From Nostoc paludosum FACHB-159 (GTDB taxonomy: Bacteria > Cyanobacteriota > Cyanobacteriia > Cyanobacteriales > Nostocaceae): a stretch of 64,000 nt of DNA. The position numbers were made by a program, and so were the translations under genes. This document shows positions 34,232-42,470 of this stretch, piece by piece. The notes below the pieces were generated by a model, which worked only from the letters and a program-made list of their open reading frames with translations, searched no databases and was not told where the DNA came from. The stretch covers positions 62,001 to 126,000 of the forward strand of contig NZ_JACJTU010000017.1 of the NCBI RefSeq assembly GCF_014698835.1. The letters run 5' to 3'. How positions within the stretch are numbered: the stretch's first letter is position 1; every line of letters starts with the position of its first letter.

Positions 34232-35842
34232 ATGTCTTCTGGTTCTTCTGGTCGTTATCAAAGCAGACTATTTAATTTTGTCAACCAGCAATCTCGGCGG
34301 TTGACAGAACAGTGGGAAAACACCTTCCGGCATTTGCAAGTTGCCACTAAGTGGGGTGTGGAATTGCTACTTTACCCAGTGTATCTACTGTTTGTGTCAT
34401 CTGAATCAGATGCAAAAACGCTACACACCAAAGAACCACAATCCAGGCTGAATTTACCATCAAATGATACCGATTTTCAGCCGGAAACTGATTTAAATGT
34501 TGATACTCCCATTGAGCATGTATTAGAGACAGTTTATTATCTGTCATCGGAGGAGGTGATGGCTACTCCGAAAAAAACCTCTCAATCTTTTAATCCTTTA
34601 AGCTTTTTAGGAGGTTTTTGGCAAAAACCTATTCCTAAAAATTCCGCAAAAACTAATATTATTCATTCTCCAGCTATTACAGAGAATTCAGCCGCAAGTA
34701 TCAAATCCTCACAACCCAAAAATGCTCTTAAGCAGCATCTTGCAGCGATACGGGGAATTGCGACAAACTTGCTGAATCGTAATTTGGTACTTGTCACCGC
34801 TGAAAATGAAATTCTCGATATTTTGACACCCCAGCAGCAGGCAAAATTAGAAGACAAGATTATTAGCGAAGTTGCTAATTACTGGCAGTTTTGGCGATTA
34901 TCGGAAGCTAAAAGACAAAAAGAATTATTACCAAAAATCGAGGGTTTATTAGCAAAATTAACTGGAGAAAATTCAGTTAATATTCCAATCCTCAACGGAA
35001 CAACATCAAAAACTTTACTGGACTCAGGTAAATTATTAACATTTTTAGATGTAGCTGTTGCTAAAGTCGAATCAAATGCTTTAATACCAGTTCAACAACG
35101 TAGCCAAGAAATTATTCAAGTAGTCCAAACTCAGTTAAATATATTTATCTATGGAAAAGAGCAGTTAAGTGCTAAGGGAGAAATTGCAGTCACAGCTGAT
35201 GATTTAGAAACTCATGCACTAAATTTTCAGGCTTTAATTGAAGCAGCGCTGAATTACTTTTTTGGTGTTGGAAATCGAAAAACGCTTGAATCAACAACTG
35301 CTGACAACCAGCCAGAGAGACTATTATCTAGTTACCCAAAAAAAGCTTTATTTAAAAATCGTAATCTCCAAAACCAGGATTTAACAGACGATCCTTGGTT
35401 AACGTGGAATGATTTGTTTGGCGATCGCCAAAAAGTTGCCGACAAAGCAGTTACACTTGAAAACACAACTCCTGCTTTAGCTTCTAGTTTATCAGCAGGG
35501 CTTTCTTGGCCAAAGAATTTGCATCGACAACAGCCGAAAGCCAAATCTGAATTAGTACAAAGGAAAAAAACAACCCGTCATCTCGCCTCAATTCCCAAAA
35601 CATCTGCAAAAGTTACCTCTTTCCAGCAAACTCAAGGGGAAATTTCCCAACAGCAGTTTTCTCAAAGCACTGAAGTGGAAGCACAGCCAGACTGGATAGA
35701 AACCAAAGCAACTGCAATGGGTTATGAAAAGCACCCTCTAGAGAAAGTTCTGGAATGGCTCGATCGTGTTATTCTTTGGCTAGAAGAAACATTTGCGAAA
35801 ATTTTTCAGTCGTTACAACGAGTGTGGGAAGGCAATAAATAA
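34232..35842 (+). CDS. Large cyanobacterial protein of unknown function
   Basis: A 536-residue protein starting MSSGSSGRYQSRLFNFVNQQ. It has basic and aromatic segments near the N-terminus (WGVELLLYPVYLLFV may be an amphipathic or membrane-touching helix), a helical core at about 190-390 and a polar low-complexity stretch rich in Gln, Ser and Thr. An amphipathic Trp-rich C-terminus (LEKVLEWLDRVILWLEETF) follows. I recognise no catalytic motif. The ATG at 34232 is preferred over 34166, which would overlap the divergent mannosidase leader. Peripheral membrane association is only an inference from the amphipathic ends. Confidence 0.72.
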   Translation: MSSGSSGRYQSRLFNFVNQQSRRLTEQWENTFRHLQVATKWGVELLLYPVYLLFVSSESDAKTLHTKEPQSRLNLPSNDTDFQPETDLNVDTPIEHVLETVYYLSSEEVMATPKKTSQSFNPLSFLGGFWQKPIPKNSAKTNIIHSPAITENSAASIKSSQPKNALKQHLAAIRGIATNLLNRNLVLVTAENEILDILTPQQQAKLEDKIISEVANYWQFWRLSEAKRQKELLPKIEGLLAKLTGENSVNIPILNGTTSKTLLDSGKLLTFLDVAVAKVESNALIPVQQRSQEIIQVVQTQLNIFIYGKEQLSAKGEIAVTADDLETHALNFQALIEAALNYFFGVGNRKTLESTTADNQPERLLSSYPKKALFKNRNLQNQDLTDDPWLTWNDLFGDRQKVADKAVTLENTTPALASSLSAGLSWPKNLHRQQPKAKSELVQRKKTTRHLASIPKTSAKVTSFQQTQGEISQQQFSQSTEVEAQPDWIETKATAMGYEKHPLEKVLEWLDRVILWLEETFAKIFQSLQRVWEGNK

Positions 35843-35978
35843 TTCGTAATTCGTAATTCGTAATTCGTAATTCGTAATTCAGAAATTCAGGCAGATCTAA
35901 GTAAACGTAGGGTGCTTTATGCTGTAAGCTAATGTACCGTCAAGATTTAAGGTGCGTTGTGCAGCACAACAACGCACT
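35841..35978. repeat. AATTCGT tandem repeat and hairpin in a 300-base gap
   Basis: Five to six AATTCGT-containing nine-base units follow directly after the stop codon (35841-35880). A perfect nine-bp hairpin at 35952-35977 (GTGCGTTGT and ACAACGCAC) lies further on. The rest of the gap up to 36146 is AT-rich with no reading frame. Confidence 0.72.
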
Positions 35979-36146
35979 TTAAATATATGTAGGATATAGG
36001 ACTCATATTTGATTTTTGAAAAAAAATTCAGTATAATTTTATTCCTTTTTACTTGTTTTCTGTTCCCCGTTCCCTGTCTCTACGAATTGTTCAGGAATCA
36101 AACCGGATTCCTATATATAGTTTACTGTTACTTGTAGTTTAATGAA

Positions 36147-36443
36147 GTGAAGATTATTGTTTATTCTAAATATTTCAATTTCAAAAATCCATTAGAAAAA
36201 CCAAAGATTGAAACGTTTGTGGTGGATGTATGTCAAATTCCTAAAGTAGGTGAAACAATTGTTATTGAGAGAATTTCAACCCAAAAGCAGTTTGTGATTA
36301 TTTTTGAGTATATTGTGACAGCAGTTCAGTTTAATGCTTCTAAAGAATCGGCTGATTCAGCAGATGCTCAAGTAAGTGCATTTTTAAACCACTGTTGGGA
36401 GGGAACTTCAAATTTCAAAATTACCAAGTTTTTAGAAAAATAA
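36147..36443 (+). CDS. Small hypothetical protein
   Basis: A 98-residue protein from a GTG start (KIIVYSKYFNFKNPLEKPKI after the first residue). It looks like an alternating strand protein with a VPKVGETIVI-like turn (IPKVGETIVIERIS), and it ends KITKFLEK. I do not recognise it. An ATG in another frame at 36142 is not usable. Its stop is only four bases from the convergent acyltransferase gene. Confidence 0.5.
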   Translation: MKIIVYSKYFNFKNPLEKPKIETFVVDVCQIPKVGETIVIERISTQKQFVIIFEYIVTAVQFNASKESADSADAQVSAFLNHCWEGTSNFKITKFLEK

Positions 36444-36447
36444 TTTT

Positions 36448-37485
36448 TCACCACAACATGTGATTGAGGAAATAACGTAACGGTTTGAAGCCTGTTGGTT
36501 CCTGATAATTAGTTGGTAACAGACTCAACATTGCTTTCTCTAGGGTTTGCAAAGCTACATCTACTTCTTGTCGTTTTGGCCTGGTTGTTGAGGCAAATTG
36601 TAACGGTTCACCGACTCTTATAGTTAATTTTTTTCTCAAATAAAGGTCATGAGTTCCAATGAGTGCAATGGGAATGATTGGTACGCCAGCACGCAAGGCA
36701 TAAATTATAGTTCCACGCTTGAGCGGTAGATGCAACTGAGCCTCAGCTGTTCCCAATCGTCCTTCGGGAAACAGAATCATCCCATCGCCACGAGCCAAAA
36801 TTGATAAGATAATGCGGTCTATCTGTCGCAATGTCTGTATATCTTCACCTGTGGCTACTGTCTGTTCGATCGCTGCGGCTAGGTCGATTAAATCTTCCCT
36901 TCCTGCTTTAGCCGCTTTCATCACAGCGACTTCTTCTTTCCACACCCTTTTTAAAGGAATTACACCTCCAGCAAAACCCAGGATGAAGCGTTTCCACCAC
37001 TTATTATAAAGAGTACGAGCATCGCCCAGAATATAGTAATAGGGTTGGGTGGGAAGTTCGGCTAACAAGAGTAATGGATCGATATGGTGGAGATGGTTAA
37101 CTGCTAAAATTGCTGATTGTTGAGGTATCCTTTCAGGGTGTTCGATTTGTACTTGGAAAAGGATATGAATAAGCGATCGCATGACAAAACGACGCAACCA
37201 AGGATTAGCTCTAGGTTCGCAATCGTCTTGATTTGTAGCTTCAAGACAATTGAGAGTTTCCTCAACGATTTGGCGAACGGCGCGATCGCCAGCTGCGGCT
37301 ACACCTTCTTTTACCCGCTCAATGCTAGCATCACTCAGAGGCGGTAAAGTTTCTGATTGCGTCTTATTTTCTTGCTGATGACTCGATGTCAAAAGATTTT
37401 CGATTTGAAATTTTGGATTTTGCATTGACCGCACCGATAAACGTATGGCGGCTTTGTCTGCATTCATCCTAGCAGAATCTCTCAA
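36448..37485 (-). CDS. 1-acyl-glycerol-3-phosphate acyltransferase family (PlsC)
   Basis: A 345-residue protein. The acyltransferase motif I NHLHHIDPLLLL has the HX4D pair, and motif III is FPEGRLGTAEAQLHL. A further GVPIIPIALIGTHDLYL is the conserved motif IV region. Members add the second acyl chain to lysophosphatidic acid at the cytoplasmic membrane. The first 45 residues are not conserved-looking and include MQNPKFQIENLL, which resembles a translated repeat, so the true start may be the Met at about residue 21 (position 37425) or later. The function class is clear; the exact acceptor is not. Confidence 0.85.
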   Translation of the reverse strand: MRDSARMNADKAAIRLSVRSMQNPKFQIENLLTSSHQQENKTQSETLPPLSDASIERVKEGVAAAGDRAVRQIVEETLNCLEATNQDDCEPRANPWLRRFVMRSLIHILFQVQIEHPERIPQQSAILAVNHLHHIDPLLLLAELPTQPYYYILGDARTLYNKWWKRFILGFAGGVIPLKRVWKEEVAVMKAAKAGREDLIDLAAAIEQTVATGEDIQTLRQIDRIILSILARGDGMILFPEGRLGTAEAQLHLPLKRGTIIYALRAGVPIIPIALIGTHDLYLRKKLTIRVGEPLQFASTTRPKRQEVDVALQTLEKAMLSLLPTNYQEPTGFKPLRYFLNHMLW

Positions 37486-37621
37486 AAATCAAGCTCGTGT
37501 CGTCTTATTTCGTAAGTTCCGTTGAAAAAAGTAATTCTTCCTAAAGGCAGAAGCGATTTTCTTGAGAATATACCTTGATAAGCTAGTAGCTAATTGGGAA
37601 CAAGCGTAACAAATTAGTCTG

Positions 37622-38530
37622 ATGAGCCACTATAAAGCAGATACATTTGAAGGTGCCGGGAAGCTAAAACTGTATTACCAAAGCTGGTATCCAGAACAAA
37701 AGGTGAAGGCGATATTAGCGATCGTACATGGATTGGGAGCGCACAGCGATCGCTACGATAACCTAGTTCAACATTTCATACACAAACAATATGCTGTCTA
37801 CGGTTTTGATTTGCGCGGTCATGGACGTTCGCCTGGTCAGCGAGGCTACATTAATCGTTGGAGTGAGTTTCGCGAAGACTTGCGAGCCTTTTTAGAATTA
37901 ATTAAAACCCAACACCCAGGAAAACCGATTTTTCTTTTAGGTCATAGCTTAGGCTCAGTAATTGTCTTGGATTATGCTCTGCGTTATCCCCAACAAGCAT
38001 CTGCATTACAAGGTGTAATTACCTTAGCACCAGCTTTAGGAAAAGTTGGAGTTTCAAAAACGCGGTTAATTATAGGAAAACTGCTCTCACGAATTTGGCC
38101 GCGTTTTAGCTTAAATACCGGACTCGATCTTTCTGGTGGTTCGCGAGATGAGAAAATTTTAGCTGCTTATGCCCAAGATCCTTTGCGCCATACTAGAGGT
38201 AGTGCGCGTCTAGCTACAGAATTCTTTGCTACCGTTGATTGGGTTAATGCCCATGCTGCTGATTGGCAATTACCATTGTTAATTCTTCACGGTGGAGCAG
38301 ATAGAGTAACTCTACCTGAGGGAGGGAAAATTTTTTTAGAGCGGGTGAGTTGCTCAGATAAACTAAGAATCGAGTATCCAGGTGCTTATCACGAGCTTCA
38401 AAGTGACCTGAATTATCAAGAGGTGCTGGCTGATTTAGAAAATTGGTTGGAGCGACATTTACCATGCGAGACAGCACTGGGGGGAGAAAGTGCTAAGCTA
38501 GAGTTTCCTAGTTCTTATGAGGATGTTTGA
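37622..38530 (+). CDS. Alpha/beta hydrolase, monoacylglycerol lipase-like
   Basis: A 302-residue alpha/beta hydrolase. The nucleophile elbow is FLLGHSLGSVIVLDY, the oxyanion region AIVHGLGAHSDRY and GFDLRGHGRSPGQRGY. The acidic residue is in LLILHGGADRVTLPEG, and the catalytic His is in YPGAYHELQSD. This pattern is typical of monoacylglycerol lipases (Hydrolase_4 family). It lies divergent from the PlsC-like acyltransferase, so both may touch glycerolipid turnover; that link is inference. No signal peptide is seen. Confidence 0.9.
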   Translation: MSHYKADTFEGAGKLKLYYQSWYPEQKVKAILAIVHGLGAHSDRYDNLVQHFIHKQYAVYGFDLRGHGRSPGQRGYINRWSEFREDLRAFLELIKTQHPGKPIFLLGHSLGSVIVLDYALRYPQQASALQGVITLAPALGKVGVSKTRLIIGKLLSRIWPRFSLNTGLDLSGGSRDEKILAAYAQDPLRHTRGSARLATEFFATVDWVNAHAADWQLPLLILHGGADRVTLPEGGKIFLERVSCSDKLRIEYPGAYHELQSDLNYQEVLADLENWLERHLPCETALGGESAKLEFPSSYEDV

Positions 38531-38774
38531 AAAGTTTTGGGCGAATATAATTCGCTACTACACAGGCTAAGTCCGCCTCCCTTGTCCTAACAGAAAATCA
38601 GGGTTTTCAAACCCAGGTCGGTGGGTTTTGCCTGTGTAGCCGCACCTGTGCCAAGGCGAGTAATAAATTAGACTTTTCAAACAACCTCTTAGTACAACAT
38701 TTCATTAATTCATATCATTAATTCATAGCGAATTCTCTGCGTCCCTTTGCGCTTAACTCTGCGCTCCTTTGCGT

Positions 38775-39107
38775 TTAAATGTTATTTACATTATCTGAAA
38801 AATATGTAGCTGAGGATTGAGAGTTTTTCACAGCCAAGATAGGTTCTCCCTTTACTCCTCCACGGGTAAGAGTACAAATTTTATAAAAGTTTTCACACTC
38901 AAAGATTGCCAAAACTAGTTCTTTTCCTGTTTGGTAAGAGGATGGTAAAGATTTACCTACCTCGCATTTCATCTCAGTTTCATTGTCACACCACTGTAAT
39001 TTCCAAATACGCTTTTCGGTGATTGGTGCTTCGAGAGACTGAGCCAGAGCGTTATACACCTGCTCAGCTTTCACATCATCTTTCGCTGCTGGAACAAAAA
39101 ACTTCAT
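38775..39107 (-). CDS. Conserved hypothetical protein
   Basis: A 110-residue protein starting MKFFVPAAKDDVKAEQVYNA. It has a mixed alpha/beta pattern with strands RIWKLQWCDNETEMKCEVG and ELVLAIFECENFYKICT. I recognise no family. Three cysteines lie in the second half without a clear metal motif. A repeat with TCTGCGTCCCTTTGCGC lies just downstream at 38737-38753. Confidence 0.65.
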   Translation of the reverse strand: MKFFVPAAKDDVKAEQVYNALAQSLEAPITEKRIWKLQWCDNETEMKCEVGKSLPSSYQTGKELVLAIFECENFYKICTLTRGGVKGEPILAVKNSQSSATYFSDNVNNI

Positions 39108-39311
39108 AGGCTTTGCTTACAAATAACGTGGGTTTCATTAGCACCAGCGTAACGCACTATTTATTTTAAGAGTCTAGTGTGTGTATGTCGTCAATGAGAA
39201 ACTATTTTGTCTACCCTGCTGCAAACTCAGTGAACTTCCGTTTGTAGGGAGCGTGAAAACCTAAAACAATATCTAGCTACATAAAAATCACTAATTTCCG
39301 ATATTTAAAAT

Positions 39312-40706
39312 TTATTTGCCAATACAAAATTTACTAAAAATTCTGTCTAAAACTGATTCTGTGACTTCTTCTCCAGTAATTTCTCCCAGTGCTTGAATTG
39401 CGCCTCGTAAGTCAATTGTCCAAAAATCAAGAGGTAATTGCTGCTCAATTGTTGCTCGTACTTGTTCCAAGGAAATTTTAGCTTGAGTTAAAGCTGCTGC
39501 TTGCCTTTGGTTAATGGCTAAATCCATATCAGCAGCTTGGACTTTTCCTGCTTTAACTATCTCTAAAATTGCTGTTTCTAAAGTATCAATTCCTTGATTT
39601 TGGGCAGCAGATGTGAAAATTTGATATTTGAGATTTGAAATTTGAGATTGAAGATTTTGCCTTTGGTTTTCCTCTACTAAGTCAATTTTATTAAATACTA
39701 GAATTAAAGGACGGTGCTGCACTTGTTCGTAAATTTCTTCATCGCCTTGAGTCCAACCTGCTGAAGCATCAATGGTCAATAGAACTAAATCAGCTGCATT
39801 TGCCGCACGGCGCGATCGCTCGACGCCAATTTTTTCTACTTGGTCTGTTGTTTCCCTAATTCCCGCAGTATCTAGCACCTGCACGGGAATTCCCCCTACA
39901 ACTAACTGGGATTCCACCACGTCGCGGGTTGTACCGGGTAAATCTGTGACAATGGCGCGATCGCTCTGGCTCCAAGCATTTAATAAACTCGATTTACCAA
40001 CATTCGGACGCCCGACAATTGCCACTTTTAACCCAGTGCGTAACAACTCACCTTTGTCTTTGGTCGCCAACAACCTAGAAATTTCTACGGCAATTTTCTC
40101 AATTTCTGATATTATTGCTTCATCATCCAGCGGAGGAAGATCTTCCTCAAAATCGATTCGAGCTTCGATTTCTGCCAAAATATCCAAACAGTTAGCGCGT
40201 AACTGCCGGATGGGATGAGCCAATTTTCCTTGTAAACCAGCTAAAGCAGTTTGGGCTGCTTGGGGCGATTTAGCTCCCACCAAATCGGCAATGCCTTCGG
40301 CTTGAGTCAAATCCAATCGCCCGTTCAAAAAAGCCCGGAGGGTAAATTCTCCCGGTTGAGCTAATCTTGCACCATTTTCCAAACACAGTTGTAACACCTG
40401 CTGCACTGCCATAATTCCTCCGTGGCAATGGAATTCCACCACATCTTCACGGGTGTAAGAACGGGGTGCTTTCATGATTAGCAACAAAGCTTCATCTACC
40501 AATTGTTGCGTCTGGGGATGGCGGATGTAACCGTAGAGAATCCGGTGAGTTTGCCAAACTTGTCGCCCTGGTGTGTGAAACAAAGTTTCGGCGATGGACA
40601 TTGCTCGATCGCCGGATACCCGCACAATGCCAACACTACCCTGTTGGGGGACAACAGCAGTGGCGATCGCGGCTATAGTTCCAGTAGTGGCAAAGAGTTC
40701 GGACAT
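39312..40706 (-). CDS. mnmE: tRNA modification GTPase MnmE
   Basis: A 464-residue GTPase. The N-terminal folate-binding domain (TGTIAAIATAVVPQQGSVGI) is followed by a helical domain and the G domain: G1 GRPNVGKSSLLN, G2 TTRD, G3 LDTAGIRET and G4 NKIDLV. The C-terminal FCIGK carries the catalytic cysteine. With MnmG it installs the carboxymethylaminomethyl group at U34 of some tRNAs. A segment near residues 345-362 (NLQSQISNLKYQIF), encoded at 39618-39664, resembles a translated intergenic repeat within the G domain after G4. Confidence 0.95.
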   Translation of the reverse strand: MSELFATTGTIAAIATAVVPQQGSVGIVRVSGDRAMSIAETLFHTPGRQVWQTHRILYGYIRHPQTQQLVDEALLLIMKAPRSYTREDVVEFHCHGGIMAVQQVLQLCLENGARLAQPGEFTLRAFLNGRLDLTQAEGIADLVGAKSPQAAQTALAGLQGKLAHPIRQLRANCLDILAEIEARIDFEEDLPPLDDEAIISEIEKIAVEISRLLATKDKGELLRTGLKVAIVGRPNVGKSSLLNAWSQSDRAIVTDLPGTTRDVVESQLVVGGIPVQVLDTAGIRETTDQVEKIGVERSRRAANAADLVLLTIDASAGWTQGDEEIYEQVQHRPLILVFNKIDLVEENQRQNLQSQISNLKYQIFTSAAQNQGIDTLETAILEIVKAGKVQAADMDLAINQRQAAALTQAKISLEQVRATIEQQLPLDFWTIDLRGAIQALGEITGEEVTESVLDRIFSKFCIGK

Positions 40707-40906
40707 CAGTGTTTTTTATGAAAGTGAGGAGTGATGAGTTAGGAGTAAAAATCATAACTCCTAACTCATAACTTCTTAAATGGTAAGTATTTAGACCGTT
40801 GGGATGGCAACAAGCAAGGTAAAATTTATCTAAAAGGTAATGTTTGAGGTTAAAGAAGTTAAGAGTTGAAATTATAACTCATAACTTTAAAACAGAGGAA
40901 TTCACT

Positions 40907-41107
40907 ATGGAGCAAAAAATTAACTGCGCTGTAGCTTGTGTCAACGGCTGCGTTTTAGGGGATAAATGCCCCAACATAGAATTTAGAGAAGCAGCTGCCA
41001 AATTTGTTGAAGATACTTCTTTAGACAAAATGTTGGAAATGGCTGAAGAACGTCTGCGAAAAAAAATGACGGAACCGCCAAAATGGGTTTTTCCTGAAGA
41101 TCCGTAA
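40907..41107 (+). CDS. Small four-cysteine protein
   Basis: A 66-residue protein, MEQKINCAVACVNGCVLGDK followed by CPNIEFREAAAKF. Four cysteines occur with spacing C-x3-C-x3-C-x5-C in the first 21 residues, then a helix EDTSLDKMLEMAEERLRKKM and the tail PPKWVFPEDP. The ATG at 40907 has a GAGGAA sequence upstream, while the longer frame from 40844 is in repeat-like DNA. The Cys pattern could bind a metal or iron-sulphur cluster, but this is a guess. The family is unrecognised. Confidence 0.75.
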   Translation: MEQKINCAVACVNGCVLGDKCPNIEFREAAAKFVEDTSLDKMLEMAEERLRKKMTEPPKWVFPEDP

Positions 41108-41114
41108 GATTAAG

Positions 41115-41309
41115 TCAATCAATTTTGGATTTTGGATTTTGGACTTCGGCTACGCTCAGTCGAACGATTTTGGATTGGAACAGATTCCTCTAAGGATTGA
41201 GGATTTTAAATTTTGGATGCAAATATTTGTTCGGCGCACTAAGGGCAAAGCATGTACCAAAATAAATTTTAATCTATAATCTAAAATCTAAAATCTAAAA
41301 TTGCCACAG
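41115..41309. repeat. Heptamer repeats (GGATTTT and CTAAAAT families)
   Basis: GGATTTTGGATTTTGGACTT and later AATCTAAAATCTAAAATCTA fill most of the gap from the four-cysteine gene to the Uma2 remnant. CTTCGGCTACGCTCAGTCG in the middle is another familiar repeat core. No reading frame is seen. Confidence 0.7.
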
Positions 41310-41426
41310 TTAAATAGTATCTGGATCTATATTGAATTCTCGCAGTTTTGCAGCCAAGCGATCGCTGCGTTGCTTCTGTTGTTTTGACTGGGCTGCTACT
41401 TCTTCTAATGTTGGAAAAGGATAGGC
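41310..41426 (-). pseudogene. C-terminal remnant of a Uma2 family gene
   Basis: On the minus strand, 38 codons between two stop codons end SDRLAAKLREFNIDPDTI, preceded by TLEEVAAQSKQQKQR. This matches the C-terminal coiled tail of Uma2 proteins, such as the DRLTAQLRALGVEPEA end of the gene at 57634-58356. No upstream Uma2 core remains. It is probably a decayed fragment left after deletion. Confidence 0.68.
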
Positions 41427-41463
41427 TTAATTGGGAAGACAGCTTGATAAAATCTATTAAACT

Positions 41464-42453
41464 ATGAGCAAACGAATATCTTTAATTATTGCGATCGCCA
41501 CTCTGTTAGCTTTAGGATTACTAACGTTACTATCTTTAATCAGTTACATTGCTTGGTCTTATCCACTAGAATTAATTACTCATTTTCGCATCCAGTATTT
41601 TATTTTATCATTAATAGCTAGTAGTATTTTATTGTTTTTTTGGAAAAGCCGCCATCTCAAAAATAAAGTAATAATTATTATAGCTTTATTTCTAGTTGGT
41701 TTGAACGCTATTGAGATTATTCCTTGGTATCTTCCTCATTCCCAACAGTTGGTTAATAATCCAGCCAAGCAAATAAGAATTTTATCTTTTAACACTAATA
41801 TTCAAAATCAGAATAATCGAGAAGTTATTAATGTAGTCCAAAAAAATAGACCAGATATCGCTGTATTTATTGAAGTTGATAAAAATGCAGTGGAAAATTT
41901 AAAAAATGGGTTAAAAAATACTTTACCTTATACTTTTAGAAGTCCCGGTGGCGGTCTTGCTATTCTCAGCAGTTTCCCAATTCAAGATGCCAAGGGTGAT
42001 AACTTTAATGGACAAGGAGGTCATAACCTCATAGCAACTTTAGAAGTAGATAAAAAGTTGATTAAGCTAATTGGAACTCATCCTATAGTACCGATAACGA
42101 GAGGAAATTTTCACAGGCGTAATCGTCAGCTAGCAGCATTAACTAATTATATTAGAGAATTAAATCAGCCATTGATTTTAGTGGGAGATTTTAACCTCAC
42201 ACCCTGGTCACCTTATTATCGCCAGTTTATCAACAAAACAAAATTGCACAATACTCGCTTAGGGTTTGGTATTTTACCAACTTGGCCGCGACCAGCCAGC
42301 CATGTGCATCTACCACAGTGGCTAATTCCATTGATAAATATTCCTATTGACCACTGTTTTGTGAGCAAACATTTTAGTGTTGCTGGAATTTATGCAGGAG
42401 CAAATGCTAATTCTGACCATGCACCGCTCATCACTGATTTAGTATTACGATAG
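41464..42453 (+). CDS. Endonuclease/exonuclease/phosphatase family membrane protein
   Basis: A 329-residue protein. Three N-terminal hydrophobic segments (about 7-30, 38-56 and 63-83) precede an EEP domain from about residue 100: ILSFNTNIQNQ, VFIEVD with catalytic Glu, GTHPIVP, LVGDFNLTPWSP with Asp/Asn, and NSDHAPLITDL with catalytic Asp-His. Such proteins hydrolyse phosphodiesters or phosphate esters with divalent metals. The topology suggests a membrane-tethered catalytic domain, probably outside the cytoplasm. The substrate is unknown. Confidence 0.88.
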   Translation: MSKRISLIIAIATLLALGLLTLLSLISYIAWSYPLELITHFRIQYFILSLIASSILLFFWKSRHLKNKVIIIIALFLVGLNAIEIIPWYLPHSQQLVNNPAKQIRILSFNTNIQNQNNREVINVVQKNRPDIAVFIEVDKNAVENLKNGLKNTLPYTFRSPGGGLAILSSFPIQDAKGDNFNGQGGHNLIATLEVDKKLIKLIGTHPIVPITRGNFHRRNRQLAALTNYIRELNQPLILVGDFNLTPWSPYYRQFINKTKLHNTRLGFGILPTWPRPASHVHLPQWLIPLINIPIDHCFVSKHFSVAGIYAGANANSDHAPLITDLVLR

Positions 42454-42470
42454 AAGTTTAAAAACTGATT

